Shown here: positions 42,577-53,375 of the stretch, piece by piece
How the letters are laid out: each line of letters starts with the position of its first letter
Position numbering within the stretch: position 1 is the first letter of the stretch
From: Halieaceae bacterium
GTDB lineage: Bacteria > Pseudomonadota > Gammaproteobacteria > Pseudomonadales > Halieaceae
Assembly: GCA_016744355.1 (NCBI GenBank)
Contig: JADGEN010000007.1
Coordinates: forward strand, 1-64,000
Reading direction: 5' to 3'
Length of the DNA: 64,000 nucleotides
Program-made: the position numbers and the translations under genes
The notes under the pieces: model-generated
The model's input: only the letters and a program-made list of their open reading frames with translations
The model's database searches: none
What the model was told of the DNA's origin: nothing

Positions 42577-44262
42577 TTACATAGACTCCGGGGCCGAAAT
42601 ACCCAGCAGAGCAAGGCCATTGGCGATTACCTGACGAACGGCTTCGCTTAAGGCCACACGGGCAGCGCGAATGGCTGGGTCATCGACCAACATTTTATGC
42701 GCATTGTAGTAGCTGTGAAACTCGCCGGCTAATTCACGCAGGTAGGTGGCAACCGTGTGGGGCTCGGAGCTGGCAGCGGCCTTGGCGACCATCTCAGGGT
42801 AGCGCGCGAGCCTGCTCATAAGTGCCTTTTCGTACTCTTCGTTTAACTGATCCAGCTGGGTGAGGGCGAAATTTACATCCCAATCCCAGCCCTGTTCAGT
42901 GAGCTTACGCATAACACTGCAAGTTCTGGCGTGGGCATACTGGATGTAGTACACCGGGTTGTCGTTGGTTTTGGATAGGGCCAGGTCGATATCAAAATTC
43001 AGTTGAGAGTTGGCAGCCCGTGCGCCAAGGAAATAGCGCGTGGCGTCGCGGCCCACTTCGTCGATGAGATCTCTGAGGGTTACATAGCTGCCGGCGCGCT
43101 TTGATAGCTTAACTTCCTCGCCGTCGCGCATTACGGTCACCATCTGGTGTAAGACATACTCGGGCCAACCCAGGGGGATATCCTGATTCAAAGCCTGTAG
43201 GCCCGCGCGTACACGCATTACCGTACTGTGGTGATCAGCGCCCTGCTCGTCAATTACCCGGCCAAAGCCACGTTGCCATTTGTTGAGGTGATAAGCGACA
43301 TCCGGTAGAAAATAGGTATAGCCACCGTCTGATTTGCGCATCACCCGGTCTTTGTCGTCGCCAAACGTTGTAGAGCGTAGCCACAGCGCACCACCTTCTT
43401 CATAGGTGTGACCATTTTCTATCAGCCGCGCCACAGTGGCTTCAACCTGCCCCGATTCGTACAGTGAGGATTCGAGGAAGTACCTATCAAAGTCGACACC
43501 AAAGGCTTTCAGGTCTAGATCCTGCTCGCGGCGCAGATAAGCAACGGCAAACTCGCGGATGTCATTGAGATTTTTTGGGTCCCCCGATGCGGTCACGTGT
43601 TTGTCTTTGGCGTCGACCTTTTCACCCTCGAGGTACGCCGATGCAATGTCCTGGATGTATTCGCCGTTATAACCATCTTTGGGCCAGCTATCATGATCTG
43701 GACCCAGGCCATTACATCGAGCTTGCACTGACAGCGCCAGGTTCTGTATTTGCTGACCCGAGTCATTGTAATAAAACTCACTGGAGACGTCCCACCCGGT
43801 GCAAGCTAGCAGGCGGCAAATGCTATCACCTACCGCTGCTCCACGGCCGTGACCTACGTGTAAAGGGCCGGTGGGGTTGGCGGAAACAAATTCCACCTGA
43901 GCCTTGCGACCAGCCCCCTCGTTTGAAGTACCAAACTCAGGGCCCTTAGCCAGAATGTCCTGGATGACGGCCTGGCTAGTGCTGTTGCTGAGGAAAAAAT
44001 TAATGAACCCTGGCCCTGCTATCTCGGTTTTTTCAACGAAACCAGCCGCAGGCAAAGCGGCGCACAGGGCCATGGCGATATCTCGTGGAGGCTTGCCCGC
44101 GGCCTTGGCCAGTGTGAGCGCTATATTGCTTGCCAGATCTCCGTGACTTTTGTCGCGCGTACGATCAATCTGGATACGCGGTTCTATGTCTGCGGGTAAG
44201 TCGCCCTGGGCAACAAGTGCGTCCAGTGCCTGCTGAATAAGCTGGCTAAGTTGTTGCTTCAT
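42577..44262 (-). CDS. argS: arginyl-tRNA synthetase
   Basis: 561-residue class I synthetase. The HIGH motif is in [15 protein letters not shown] and the KMSKS-like motif in [12 protein letters not shown]. The N-terminal additional domain begins [16 protein letters not shown]. The C-terminal anticodon domain ([14 protein letters not shown]-type, ending GISAPESM) is complete. It lies 138 bases after priA; that gap has a 7-bp hairpin but no gene. Confidence 0.97.
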   Translation of the reverse strand: MKQQLSQLIQQALDALVAQGDLPADIEPRIQIDRTRDKSHGDLASNIALTLAKAAGKPPRDIAMALCAALPAAGFVEKTEIAGPGFINFFLSNSTSQAVIQDILAKGPEFGTSNEGAGRKAQVEFVSANPTGPLHVGHGRGAAVGDSICRLLACTGWDVSSEFYYNDSGQQIQNLALSVQARCNGLGPDHDSWPKDGYNGEYIQDIASAYLEGEKVDAKDKHVTASGDPKNLNDIREFAVAYLRREQDLDLKAFGVDFDRYFLESSLYESGQVEATVARLIENGHTYEEGGALWLRSTTFGDDKDRVMRKSDGGYTYFLPDVAYHLNKWQRGFGRVIDEQGADHHSTVMRVRAGLQALNQDIPLGWPEYVLHQMVTVMRDGEEVKLSKRAGSYVTLRDLIDEVGRDATRYFLGARAANSQLNFDIDLALSKTNDNPVYYIQYAHARTCSVMRKLTEQGWDWDVNFALTQLDQLNEEYEKALMSRLARYPEMVAKAAASSEPHTVATYLRELAGEFHSYYNAHKMLVDDPAIRAARVALSEAVRQVIANGLALLGISAPESM

Positions 44263-44297
44263 GGTAGGAGGTGTACTCGATTTGCTTCAGTCTGGGC

Positions 44298-44320
44298 CGG
44301 TCCGCCGACGCGCCGGACCG
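44298..44320. repeat. inverted repeat between priA and argS
   Basis: CGGTCCG and CGGACCG form a perfect 7-bp stem around a GC-rich 9-base loop in the argS leader, 36 bases before the argS start. There is no T-run on either strand, so it is not a standard terminator. It may be a leader structure or of no consequence. Confidence 0.4.
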
Positions 44321-44400
44321 CTATTATCGCTCTATGATGGTTTAATATCCAGCCTGTCCGCCCTCCTTGGTGATTTTAGGTCGTCCACCATGCGAACAAT

Positions 44401-46599
44401 CTAGAATGTGTCCAGAGGGTCTACATCGATGGACCATTTCATGCCCCGGCCAAGTGGCAGGGTCTGTGCAATTTTTACCAACTCGGCTGCTGCAAATTGA
44501 GCGAATTGACGGTTCGGTGTAATCACAAGCATCTGGCTGCGAAACTTACCGGCGCGTCGCTGCATGGGGGAGGGCAGTGGTCCAATTAGCTTTGTGGTGG
44601 CGGGCAAACGCCCTTCCACCTGTTGTCTCAGTTTGAGCAAAAACTGCTCTCCGGTTTCGGCATCGACTGAATCTGTGCGCAGCATCAATAATTTGCCCGC
44701 GGGCGGCATTCCCGTATCTTCCCGCTTTACCAGTATCTGCCTGGCGTGTTCGCCGTAGGGCATCTGGACCGTTGCCAGTAGCGCGGGGTTGTCCGGGTAG
44801 TGCGTTTGGAGAATGACCTGCCCCGGGATTTCTGCTCTACCAGCCCGACCGCCAACCTGTGTCAGTAGTTGAGCCATACGTTCCTCACCCCGAAAATCAG
44901 CGCTGAATAGCGCACTGTCTACATCAAGTATGGCTACCAGGCTGACAGCGGGAAAGTGGTGTCCTTTGGTTAGCATTTGAGTACCCAGCAAAATACAGGG
45001 TTCACCTTTCATGACCTTGTCCACCAGTAATTGCATGGCATCCCGACCCGTCATCGAATCGCTATCTACCCTGTGAACGGGCCATTGTGAAAATTGTTGC
45101 CGCAAAAACTCCTCTGCTTGCTCGGTGCCTAAGCCAGCTGTCATCAGTGACCGGCTTTGACATGTGGGGCATTGATGGGGCAAGTGTTGGCTCGCATTGC
45201 AATGGTGACAGCGCAATTTACCCCGTCGACGGTGGACGGTTAGACGGGCATCGCAGCTGCGGCATTCGGCAATCCAGCCGCAGTCGTGGCATTGCAGGGT
45301 CGGTGCATAGCCCCTGCGATTGAGGAATAGCAGCGCCTGTTGACCATTTGCGAGGGTTTCGCGCACGGATTCGATCACTGTGCTTGAGAGTCCCCCCCAA
45401 AGCTCTTGTTTGCGTATATCGACAGGCAGGATAGAGGGCAGAACACTGCCACCCGCGCGCTCAGGTAACAGATAGTGTTTATATCGTCCCTCTCTCGCGT
45501 TGTAGATGCTCTCAAGAGAGGGGGTGGCGCTGCCGAGTAATACCGGGCAGTTCTCAAGGTGCGCCCTCTTCACGGCAATGTCCCGGGCGCTGTAGCGGAA
45601 ACCATCCTGCTGTTTATAGGAGGCATCATGCTCCTCGTCTACTACTATTAAGCCCAGATTGGCAATGGGTGTAAATATCGCCGAGCGGGTACCGAGAATG
45701 ATATGTGCGCTGCCATCCCTCGCCGCTTCCCACGCCCGCTGGCGTGCTCCATCTGTCAGGCCAGAGTGCAGACTTACGATACTGCCAGAGAACCTTGTCT
45801 CGAACCGCTGCAGGGTTTGTGGGGTGAGTCCAATTTCCGGAATCAGCACTAATACTTGTTGTTGTAGTCTCAGGCAGTGGGCTATCAATTGGAGGTACAC
45901 TTCAGTTTTACCACTGCCAGTGACACCTTCCAGTAGATGCGCGCCAAACATGCCCAGGTGTTGTATCAGAGCGTCTACGACCACCTCTTGGTTGGAGTTT
46001 AGCTCATGTGTTTCATGGCATTGAGCAGTAGTTGGCGCTAACTTCAATAGCTCAGCCTGGATCAGACCTTTATCTCGCAGCGCCCGCAAAACGGCCGCTG
46101 AAATATTATTCTGAGAGAATACAGTCGTTGGGGTGAGCCCCTGCTGCTGCAGTATTTTCAATGCCAGGGCCTGTTTTTTGGAGCGCCCCAGTGCCCCTTG
46201 AGGAAGCCCTTTGCCCTGTACTGTCAAGCTCCATCCCGGGTCACCTCGAGGTATGTGCACACGGCCTTTACGCAGTCCGGGGGGGAAGGCAGCGGGCATT
46301 ACTTCTCCCACTGGGTGTTGATAGTAAGTGGCCGCCCATTCACACAGTGCTACGAGCGTCTCGCTAATCAGTGGAGTCGGGTCTAGTATTTCTAACGCGG
46401 TTTTGAGTTTACTGGCGTCAATTGAGCTGCTTGGAACGACTGCCATCAGAAAACCGATGACCTCCCTGCGGCCAAAAGACACGCGTATCCGAATGCCGGG
46501 TTTTAGCTCAGCAAGTTGCTCTTCGTCCATGTCAGCTGGAGGAAGGTAGTCGAATTCGGCACGCAGGGGCGAGGGTATCGCCAGGCGGAGTATAGGCAT
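44401..46599 (-). CDS. priA: primosomal protein N' (replication restart helicase)
   Basis: 732-residue superfamily 2 helicase that reloads the replisome at collapsed forks. The N-terminal 3'-DNA-end binding domain starts LRLAIPSPLRAEFDYLPP. Walker A is GVTGSGKT (225-232) and the box II motif is VVDEEHDAS. The zinc-binding cysteines lie in LQCHDCGWIAECRSCDARL and LRCHHCNAS. The helicase C-terminal part (LGTQMLTKGHHFP, GRAGRAE) is complete. It diverges from rpmE across about 190 bases. Confidence 0.97.
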   Translation of the reverse strand: MPILRLAIPSPLRAEFDYLPPADMDEEQLAELKPGIRIRVSFGRREVIGFLMAVVPSSSIDASKLKTALEILDPTPLISETLVALCEWAATYYQHPVGEVMPAAFPPGLRKGRVHIPRGDPGWSLTVQGKGLPQGALGRSKKQALALKILQQQGLTPTTVFSQNNISAAVLRALRDKGLIQAELLKLAPTTAQCHETHELNSNQEVVVDALIQHLGMFGAHLLEGVTGSGKTEVYLQLIAHCLRLQQQVLVLIPEIGLTPQTLQRFETRFSGSIVSLHSGLTDGARQRAWEAARDGSAHIILGTRSAIFTPIANLGLIVVDEEHDASYKQQDGFRYSARDIAVKRAHLENCPVLLGSATPSLESIYNAREGRYKHYLLPERAGGSVLPSILPVDIRKQELWGGLSSTVIESVRETLANGQQALLFLNRRGYAPTLQCHDCGWIAECRSCDARLTVHRRRGKLRCHHCNASQHLPHQCPTCQSRSLMTAGLGTEQAEEFLRQQFSQWPVHRVDSDSMTGRDAMQLLVDKVMKGEPCILLGTQMLTKGHHFPAVSLVAILDVDSALFSADFRGEERMAQLLTQVGGRAGRAEIPGQVILQTHYPDNPALLATVQMPYGEHARQILVKREDTGMPPAGKLLMLRTDSVDAETGEQFLLKLRQQVEGRLPATTKLIGPLPSPMQRRAGKFRSQMLVITPNRQFAQFAAAELVKIAQTLPLGRGMKWSIDVDPLDTF

Positions 46600-46670
46600 T
46601 AATATTCTAGCTAGTGTCAGTGGATGAAGTGTCGGAGCTTTGCCGACATTGTAACAATTTCAGCGGGGTC

Positions 46671-46698
46671 TTGCGTATCGTGCTGCGTCTGTTAAGAT
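46671..46698 (+). promoter_or_regulatory. predicted sigma-70 promoter of rpmE
   Basis: TTGCGT and TAAGAT are 16 bases apart. The predicted leader is about 85 bases and contains a CTCGA/TCGAG hairpin at 46746-46760. Confidence 0.5.
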
Positions 46699-46789
46699 GC
46701 CCGCCTATTTTTTGACCGGCCAGCTGGCCACTCCCAGGTGCGGTGCTCGACAAGATCGAGTGGCGGTGCCACAGATAAGGAGCTTCATT

Positions 46790-47008
46790 ATGAAAGCTGA
46801 TATACACCCAAAGTACGAAGACGTCACTGCAACCTGTAGTTGTGGAAACGTGATTAAGACTCGCTCTACAACCTGTAGTGATTTTCACATCGATGTTTGT
46901 TCTGAGTGCCACCCGTTTTATACTGGTAAGCAGAAGATCCTGGATACAGGTGGCCGTGTAGATCGCTTTAATAAGCGCTTTGGAAGCCGCGGTACCAAAA
47001 AAGCATAA
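46790..47008 (+). CDS. rpmE: 50S ribosomal protein L31
   Basis: 72-residue ribosomal protein of the zinc-binding (C+) type. The cysteine sets are TCSCGN and [12 protein letters not shown], so it acts also as a zinc reserve, unlike the zinc-free L31 paralogue. The ATG at 46790 has AAGGAG seven bases before it. It diverges from priA and is followed by two hairpins, the second a terminator. Confidence 0.98.
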   Translation: MKADIHPKYEDVTATCSCGNVIKTRSTTCSDFHIDVCSECHPFYTGKQKILDTGGRVDRFNKRFGSRGTKKA

Positions 47009-47018
47009 GATAAGTCAG

Positions 47019-47038
47019 GTACTGCCGTAGGGCAGTAC
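47019..47038 (+). repeat. hairpin after rpmE
   Basis: GTACTGCC and GGCAGTAC pair perfectly around GTAG, 10 bases after the rpmE stop. No T-run follows directly. It may protect the 3' end or act with the terminator just downstream. Confidence 0.5.
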
Positions 47039-47043
47039 GCTGG

Positions 47044-47078
47044 AAGCGCCACTCCATCAGGGGCAGGCGCTTTTTTTT
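47044..47078 (+). terminator. intrinsic terminator of rpmE
   Basis: AAGCGCC and GGCGCTT form a stem around a 15-base loop and run into eight T (47071-47078). Confidence 0.75.
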
Positions 47079-47204
47079 GCTCTAAATTAATAGCGCCAAT
47101 ATTCTGCTAAAGCAAAGCATCTGCCTTGTTCGCAAGTTGGCTTTTCTATATTCTCTTGTGCCTCTTTTCTCCACTGCCAAATCCAAACGAGTGTGGTAAC
47201 ACCT

Positions 47205-48455
47205 ATGTCCGACCAATTAAGAATAGCTGCTCTGGCCTATCATGCCGAACCAACACCCGGGAAGATTAGCATTGAACTAACCACGAAAGCGGACACGTTG
47301 GATGATTTGTCGCTTGCCTACAGCCCGGGGGTCGCGGAGCCATGTCGCGAAATCGCGAATAATCCAGCGGACGCCTACAAGTACACTGGTAAGGGCAATC
47401 TGGTCGCTGTAATCAGTAACGGTACCGCCGTTCTAGGTCTTGGCAACCTTGGAGCACTCGCCAGCAAGCCAGTTATGGAAGGAAAAGCTCTGTTGTTTAA
47501 ACGCTTTGCTGGAGTGAATGCAGTAGACATTGAAGTCGACACAGAAGACCCGGCACAGTTTATTTCCACTGTACGATCCATTTCCGACACGTTTGGTGGC
47601 ATCAATCTTGAGGACATCAAGGCTCCGGAGTGTTTCGAAATTGAAGCTACCCTGATCGAGCAGTGTAATATTCCGGTTTTTCACGATGATCAGCACGGAA
47701 CAGCTATTGTTACCGCCGCGGGCCTGCTAAACGCTCTGGAAATACAGGGAAAGAATTTGGAAGATGCTGTAATCACCTGCCTTGGCGCTGGGGCGGCAGC
47801 TATCGCATGCATGAGACTAATAGTTCGAATGGGTGCGCGTAAGGAAAATATTTATATGGTTGATCGGCGCGGTGTTATTTCAGTTGGCCGTGAAGGATTA
47901 AATCTTTACAAAGAAGAGTTTGCCAATCAAACAGATAAGCGCACCCTTGCGGACGCGGTAGCGGGCGCCGATGTGTTTGTGGGGCTTTCGGGCGCCAACT
48001 TGCTCAGTCCTCAAATGCTGCAATCTATGGCCGATAAGCCGGTTATTTTTGCCTGCTCAAACCCTGATCCCGAAATCGACCCGGTGTTAGCCAAGGAGAT
48101 TCGTGACGACCTCGTTATTGCTACAGGCCGATCAGATTTTCCGAATCAGGTGAATAATGTTATTGGCTTCCCGTTTATTTTCAGGGGCGCTCTGGATGTT
48201 CGTGCAAGCGTTATCAATGAAGAAATGAAGGTAGCCGCGGTGCTCGCGCTTCGTGATTTGGCAAAAGAGCCGGTAACGCAGGAGGTGTTGAATGCCTGTG
48301 GCCTGGAGTCGTTGGAGTTCGGGCGGGACTATATTATTCCCAAGCCCATTGACCTGCGACTGCTAACTCGAATAGCCCCCGCAGTCGCCAGGGCCGCTGT
48401 AGATAGTGGCGTGGCTCGCCTGCCTTATCCTGAAGCCTACGAACCGACACTATAG
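47205..48455 (+). CDS. malic enzyme, short form (malate dehydrogenase, decarboxylating)
   Basis: 416-residue enzyme converting malate to pyruvate and CO2 with NAD(P). It corresponds to the N-terminal part of MaeB and lacks the phosphotransacetylase-like C-terminal domain. Motifs are LAYSPGVAEPCREIA, NLVAVISNGTAVLGLGN, metal-site VFHDDQHGTAIV and nucleotide-binding CLGAGAAAIACM. NADP preference cannot be fixed by eye. The ATG at 47205 is chosen; a GTG four codons earlier is possible and neither has a strong ribosome site. The gene is 24 bases from the convergent mrcA. The order rpmE-malic enzyme-ponA matches Pseudomonas. Confidence 0.95.
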   Translation: MSDQLRIAALAYHAEPTPGKISIELTTKADTLDDLSLAYSPGVAEPCREIANNPADAYKYTGKGNLVAVISNGTAVLGLGNLGALASKPVMEGKALLFKRFAGVNAVDIEVDTEDPAQFISTVRSISDTFGGINLEDIKAPECFEIEATLIEQCNIPVFHDDQHGTAIVTAAGLLNALEIQGKNLEDAVITCLGAGAAAIACMRLIVRMGARKENIYMVDRRGVISVGREGLNLYKEEFANQTDKRTLADAVAGADVFVGLSGANLLSPQMLQSMADKPVIFACSNPDPEIDPVLAKEIRDDLVIATGRSDFPNQVNNVIGFPFIFRGALDVRASVINEEMKVAAVLALRDLAKEPVTQEVLNACGLESLEFGRDYIIPKPIDLRLLTRIAPAVARAAVDSGVARLPYPEAYEPTL

Positions 48456-48479
48456 GCTCAGGTGTTTAGGTTGATCTTC

Positions 48480-50945
48480 CTAGAAAATATCCTGGATTAG
48501 ATCGTCTGTGCCCTGATTGCCGGCCCCGGTGCCGTCTTCGACAGCCTCTTGTTCAGGTACGTTAGATTCCCTGAAATACTCAGATATGACATTTTTCTGT
48601 CCGGGTTTGGCGAGTAGCCCGGTTTTTGGGTCAATTTTGACGTTTACGATTCCCAGTGGAAGAGGGCGCTCGACATCCGGGCTACCCTGCAGTGCCTCGC
48701 GCATGTATTCGATCCAGATGGGCAAGGCTGCGGTGCCGCCAAATTCACGTCTTCCCAGGGGAGTGTAGCTGTCGAAGCCAACCCAGGCGGTAGTGACTAC
48801 GTCTCGATTGTAGCCTGAAAACCAGGCGTCCATAGGGCCATTGGTGGTGCCGGTTTTTCCAGCCAAATCTTCGCGCTCAAGCACCAGAGCCCGTCGCCCA
48901 GTGCCTTTGGTGATGACATCCTGCAAGATACTGTCAATTATATAATTGACATCTGCAGCCATGACTCGCGGTGCTTTAGGGTGCTCTGAGAGCGAAGGTT
49001 CTCGTTTGGCAAGAATTTCTTCCATGCTCAGTTCTGCGGTGGCCTCGTCTGCGGCGGAGAGAGCGTTGTTGCCATTGGGCTCTACACAGGTTCTGCAGAC
49101 TGTGAGCGGATTGGCTTGAAAAACAACGTCGCCCGATATGTTTTCAATACGCTGTATCAGGAACGGCTCGACCCGATAGCCCCCATTTGCCAGTACCGTA
49201 TACGCCGAAGCCAGTTGAAGGGGAGATACGGCGTGGGTGCCAAGTGCCAGAGAAAGATCCCGGGTAAAATTGGCTGTGTCAAAGCCGAAGCGCTCCGCAT
49301 AGCTAATCACTTTTGCAACGCCAATTTGTTGCAGAAGACGGATAGATACCAGGTTTCTCGACTTGGTTAGTGCCCAGCGTAGCCGCGTTGGTCCGTAAAA
49401 TTTCCCGCCGTCGTTTTCAGGCCGCCACAGGCCCTCTAGTGAGCTGTCTTCAAATACCACGGGGGCGTCGTTAATGAGCGTCGCTGCAGTGAGTCCGGTG
49501 TCGAAAGCCGCGCTATAGATAAAAGGTTTAAAATTGGACCCCGGTTGTCGTTGCGCCTGTGTAGCCCGATTGAATTTGCTCTGCTCAAAGCCCAGCCCCC
49601 CAACGATTGACACGATGGCACCATTGTCGGGAGAGAGAGAAACCAGCGCGGCCTGCGCCGCGGGAATTTGGCTTAACTGCCACTCCCCCTCGTCATTGAC
49701 ATCAAGGCGGATCAGGTCGCCAACTGCCACAACATCGGCCGGTAAATCAGGTGCCGGGCCCCGGGAGTTTTCGCTCAAATACGGTCTCGCCTGCTTTAGG
49801 CCGTTGTCCCAAAACAATTCATTGGAGCTTCCATCTGCGAAAATAAAATCGACTTTGTCTTCGTAAAGCTTGGTAACAATTGCGCTGCGTAAGCCGGCGA
49901 TGATGCGTGTTGAGGCCAAGACTTCCAACCATTTGCTTGCCTGGGAATCCGCGTAGGCATTGGGGTCTGGTGGTGGCAGCTGCTGTTCGGCACCGCGATA
50001 ACCATGTCGCTTGTCATAAGTGAACAGGCCGCGAGCTACCGACTCTTGTGCGATTTGCTGCAGCTTGCTGTCAATGGTGGTGTAGACACGGTATCCATCG
50101 TTGTACGCCGACATGCCATAGCGCTGTAGCATTTGCTGTCTAGCCATCTCGGCGGCGTAGTGGGCTGCGAAGTTTATTTTTGCGCCGTGATGCTTGGCCG
50201 TGACAGGCCGGGCCGCAGCATCTGCGTGTTCTGTAGGTGTAATGTAGCCGAGTGCGAGCATACGCCCTAAGATCCAGTTGCGCCTTTGTTCTCCTGCCTC
50301 CGGGCCACGTATTGGGTTATTGCGCGATGGTGCCTTGGGGATTCCTGCAAGCATTGCAAATTGGGCCAAGCTGAGCTCACTCATTCCTTTGCCATAATAA
50401 ACTTGCGCTGCTGCTTCAAAGCCGTAGGCCCTGTGGCCCAGAAATATACGGTTGAAATACAGTTCAAAGATCTCCTCTTTGTCGAGAGCCTTTTCTATTT
50501 CAACAGCGAGTAAGATCTCGTTAAATTTTCGGATAAAAGTGCGGTCGAGGGAAAGAAAATAGTTTCGCGCTACCTGCATTGTGAGCGTGCTGCCGCCCGA
50601 CCCCTTTTGACCGGTTAGAACAAGTTCGGAGACCGCGCGCATCAACCCCATCAGGTCTATGCCGCTATGCTGAAAAAAACTATCGTCTTCCGCTGCGAGT
50701 AGTGCCAGAACAAATTGCTGTGGAATTTCTTCGTAGGGAAGTGGGTTGCGTTTTTGCTCCCCGAACTGGCCGATTAGATCGCCACTGTTCGTGAATACTC
50801 TCATTGGTGTTTGTAATTTGACGTCTCTGAGTGTCTCTACATCAGGTAATTTGGGGCTAAGATATAAATAGACTCCAGCTAATAGCCAGAGAGCACCAAA
50901 AAACCCCAAAAGGGTCAGGCGCAAAATTAAGTGGAGAAATCTCAT
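48480..50945 (-). CDS. mrcA: penicillin-binding protein 1A
   Basis: 821-residue bifunctional cell-wall synthase (also called ponA). It has an N-terminal membrane helix, a glycosyltransferase domain with catalytic E86 (LLAAEDDSFFQHSGID), and an OB-like insert. The transpeptidase domain has SxxK in QPGSNFKPF, SxN in TKSRNLV and KTG in LAGKTGTTNG. It polymerises and cross-links peptidoglycan in the periplasm. It diverges from the pilM operon across 177 AT-rich bases. Confidence 0.97.
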   Translation of the reverse strand: MRFLHLILRLTLLGFFGALWLLAGVYLYLSPKLPDVETLRDVKLQTPMRVFTNSGDLIGQFGEQKRNPLPYEEIPQQFVLALLAAEDDSFFQHSGIDLMGLMRAVSELVLTGQKGSGGSTLTMQVARNYFLSLDRTFIRKFNEILLAVEIEKALDKEEIFELYFNRIFLGHRAYGFEAAAQVYYGKGMSELSLAQFAMLAGIPKAPSRNNPIRGPEAGEQRRNWILGRMLALGYITPTEHADAAARPVTAKHHGAKINFAAHYAAEMARQQMLQRYGMSAYNDGYRVYTTIDSKLQQIAQESVARGLFTYDKRHGYRGAEQQLPPPDPNAYADSQASKWLEVLASTRIIAGLRSAIVTKLYEDKVDFIFADGSSNELFWDNGLKQARPYLSENSRGPAPDLPADVVAVGDLIRLDVNDEGEWQLSQIPAAQAALVSLSPDNGAIVSIVGGLGFEQSKFNRATQAQRQPGSNFKPFIYSAAFDTGLTAATLINDAPVVFEDSSLEGLWRPENDGGKFYGPTRLRWALTKSRNLVSIRLLQQIGVAKVISYAERFGFDTANFTRDLSLALGTHAVSPLQLASAYTVLANGGYRVEPFLIQRIENISGDVVFQANPLTVCRTCVEPNGNNALSAADEATAELSMEEILAKREPSLSEHPKAPRVMAADVNYIIDSILQDVITKGTGRRALVLEREDLAGKTGTTNGPMDAWFSGYNRDVVTTAWVGFDSYTPLGRREFGGTAALPIWIEYMREALQGSPDVERPLPLGIVNVKIDPKTGLLAKPGQKNVISEYFRESNVPEQEAVEDGTGAGNQGTDDLIQDIF

Positions 50946-51038
50946 AGTCTTCTTTTACTCTGGCCGCAGCTTGTAGTACTTTTAATTGGGGATGGGATTT
51001 ACCGAATGGTAATTATAAGCCTTTTTAAGCTTTGGATA

Positions 51039-51080
51039 TATCGGTGTGTATGTTATATCTGTTAATTAATGTATCGGTGT
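51039..51080. repeat. direct repeats in the mrcA/pilM promoter region
   Basis: TATCGGTGT occurs at 51039-51047 and 51072-51080, 33 bases apart, or about three helical turns. It could be a pair of regulator sites; nine bases is short enough for chance. Confidence 0.4.
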
Positions 51081-51095
51081 ATAAGAATATCCTAA

Positions 51096-52186
<1,091 letters not shown>

Positions 52187-52187
<1 letters not shown>

Positions 52188-52756
52188 TGGCGCAAATTAA
52201 TTTACTTCCGTGGCGCGATGAGCGACGCCAGGAACTTAAAAAAGAGTTCCTAACAGTCATTGCATTTGTTCTCGCCTTCGGCGTGGCGCTGGTGTTATTG
52301 GGTGACCGCATCGTCAACAGCCAGATAGACGAGCAAAAAGCGCGAAATAAGTATTTGACTGAGCATATTGCGGTACTTGATAAGCAGGTTGCCGAAATTC
52401 GTGATATTCAAAAGAAGCGCAATCAATTGCTGGATCGTATGAAGGTCATCCAGGAATTACAGGGCAACAGGCCAATTATCGTACGAATACTTGATCAGTT
52501 GGTTAGAACTGTTCCCGATGGTGTTTTTTATACAAAGCTGCTAACTCGCGACAAGGCAATTACCATTAGCGGCATAGCAGAGTCCAATAACCGGGTATCG
52601 AGTTTAATGCGTCGGCTGGATGCCTCTGATTGGTTGGCCGATCCGAATTTGGATGCTGTTCGCGCGGCGCCCAACTACGGCGATCAAGCCACTACGTTCA
52701 ATTTGACAGTAAAAGTACAACTGCCAACTTCTGGTGCACAAGGTGGGGAAGGCTAA
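52187..52756 (+). CDS. pilN: type IV pilus assembly protein PilN
   Basis: 189-residue inner-membrane protein. The conserved PilM-binding N-terminus INLLPWRDERRQ is present, with one membrane helix at about 25-45 (TVIAFVLAFGVALVLLG) and a periplasmic coiled coil and ferredoxin-like fold. The ATG overlaps the pilM stop (TAATG). It pairs with PilO. Confidence 0.97.
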
Positions 52757-52758
52757 GC

Positions 52759-53373
52759 ATGGCATTTGAAGACACACTAAGTTCATTACGCGACTTTGAC
52801 GTCAATGATCTGGATATGGACAATATTGGCGCGTGGCCGATTGCTGTCAAAGTATTTATTTGGGCAGCGCTGTTGGCGGCGGTTTTGACCGCTGGCTATT
52901 ACTATCATATCGAGGGCCTGGAGCTCCAATTGAAGTCCGCAGAGGGCCAAGAAGAGGGGCTCAAGAAAGACTTCGAGAAAAAGGCCTTTCAAGCGGCAAA
53001 CCTGGACGCCTACAGGCAACAGATGGTCGAAATGGAGGAGTCTTTTGGAGCCTTGGTTAGCCAGCTGCCCAGCGATACAGAAGTGCCTGGTTTGCTGGAG
53101 GACATAACCAATAAAGGCCTGCTCAACGGCCTTGAAATTGCCTCTATTGACTTGCAGGCAGAACAAGCCAGAGAGTTCTACGTAGAGTTGCCAATTTCCA
53201 TTGTTGCAAAGGGTTCATATCACGATCTTGGGGCATTCATCAGTGCAATGGCTGGCTTACCGCGTATTGTCACCTTGCATGATTTTACGATTTCTGCCGG
53301 CGGTACCAATTCCAACCAACTTAATATGAGCATTATCGCCAAAACCTATCGCTATAAGGATGGGGAGGCATAG
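52759..53373 (+). CDS. pilO: type IV pilus assembly protein PilO
   Basis: 204-residue inner-membrane protein. The N-terminal segment (FEDTLSSLRDFDVNDLDMDN) precedes a helix at about 28-48 (VKVFIWAALLAAVLTAGYYY). A coiled coil (LKSAEGQEEGLKKDFEKKAF) and a periplasmic domain with PISIVAKGSYHDLGAFIS follow. It forms the PilN-PilO alignment frame. The ATG at 52759 is 2 bases after pilN and follows a GGGGAAGG-rich site. Confidence 0.96.
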   Translation: MAFEDTLSSLRDFDVNDLDMDNIGAWPIAVKVFIWAALLAAVLTAGYYYHIEGLELQLKSAEGQEEGLKKDFEKKAFQAANLDAYRQQMVEMEESFGALVSQLPSDTEVPGLLEDITNKGLLNGLEIASIDLQAEQAREFYVELPISIVAKGSYHDLGAFISAMAGLPRIVTLHDFTISAGGTNSNQLNMSIIAKTYRYKDGEA

Positions 53374-53375
53374 CC

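Noticed and set aside
44332-44391. 19-codon frame on the minus strand between priA and argS, containing AAGGAGG
   Set aside because: The ribosome-site-like sequence is inside the frame and not followed by a start codon, and the peptide has no known match. It is probably chance.
46697-46789. Extension of L31 by 31 residues to an earlier start
   Set aside because: L31 proteins start MKADIHP and the ATG at 46790 has an ideal AAGGAG. The extra codons are leader sequence.
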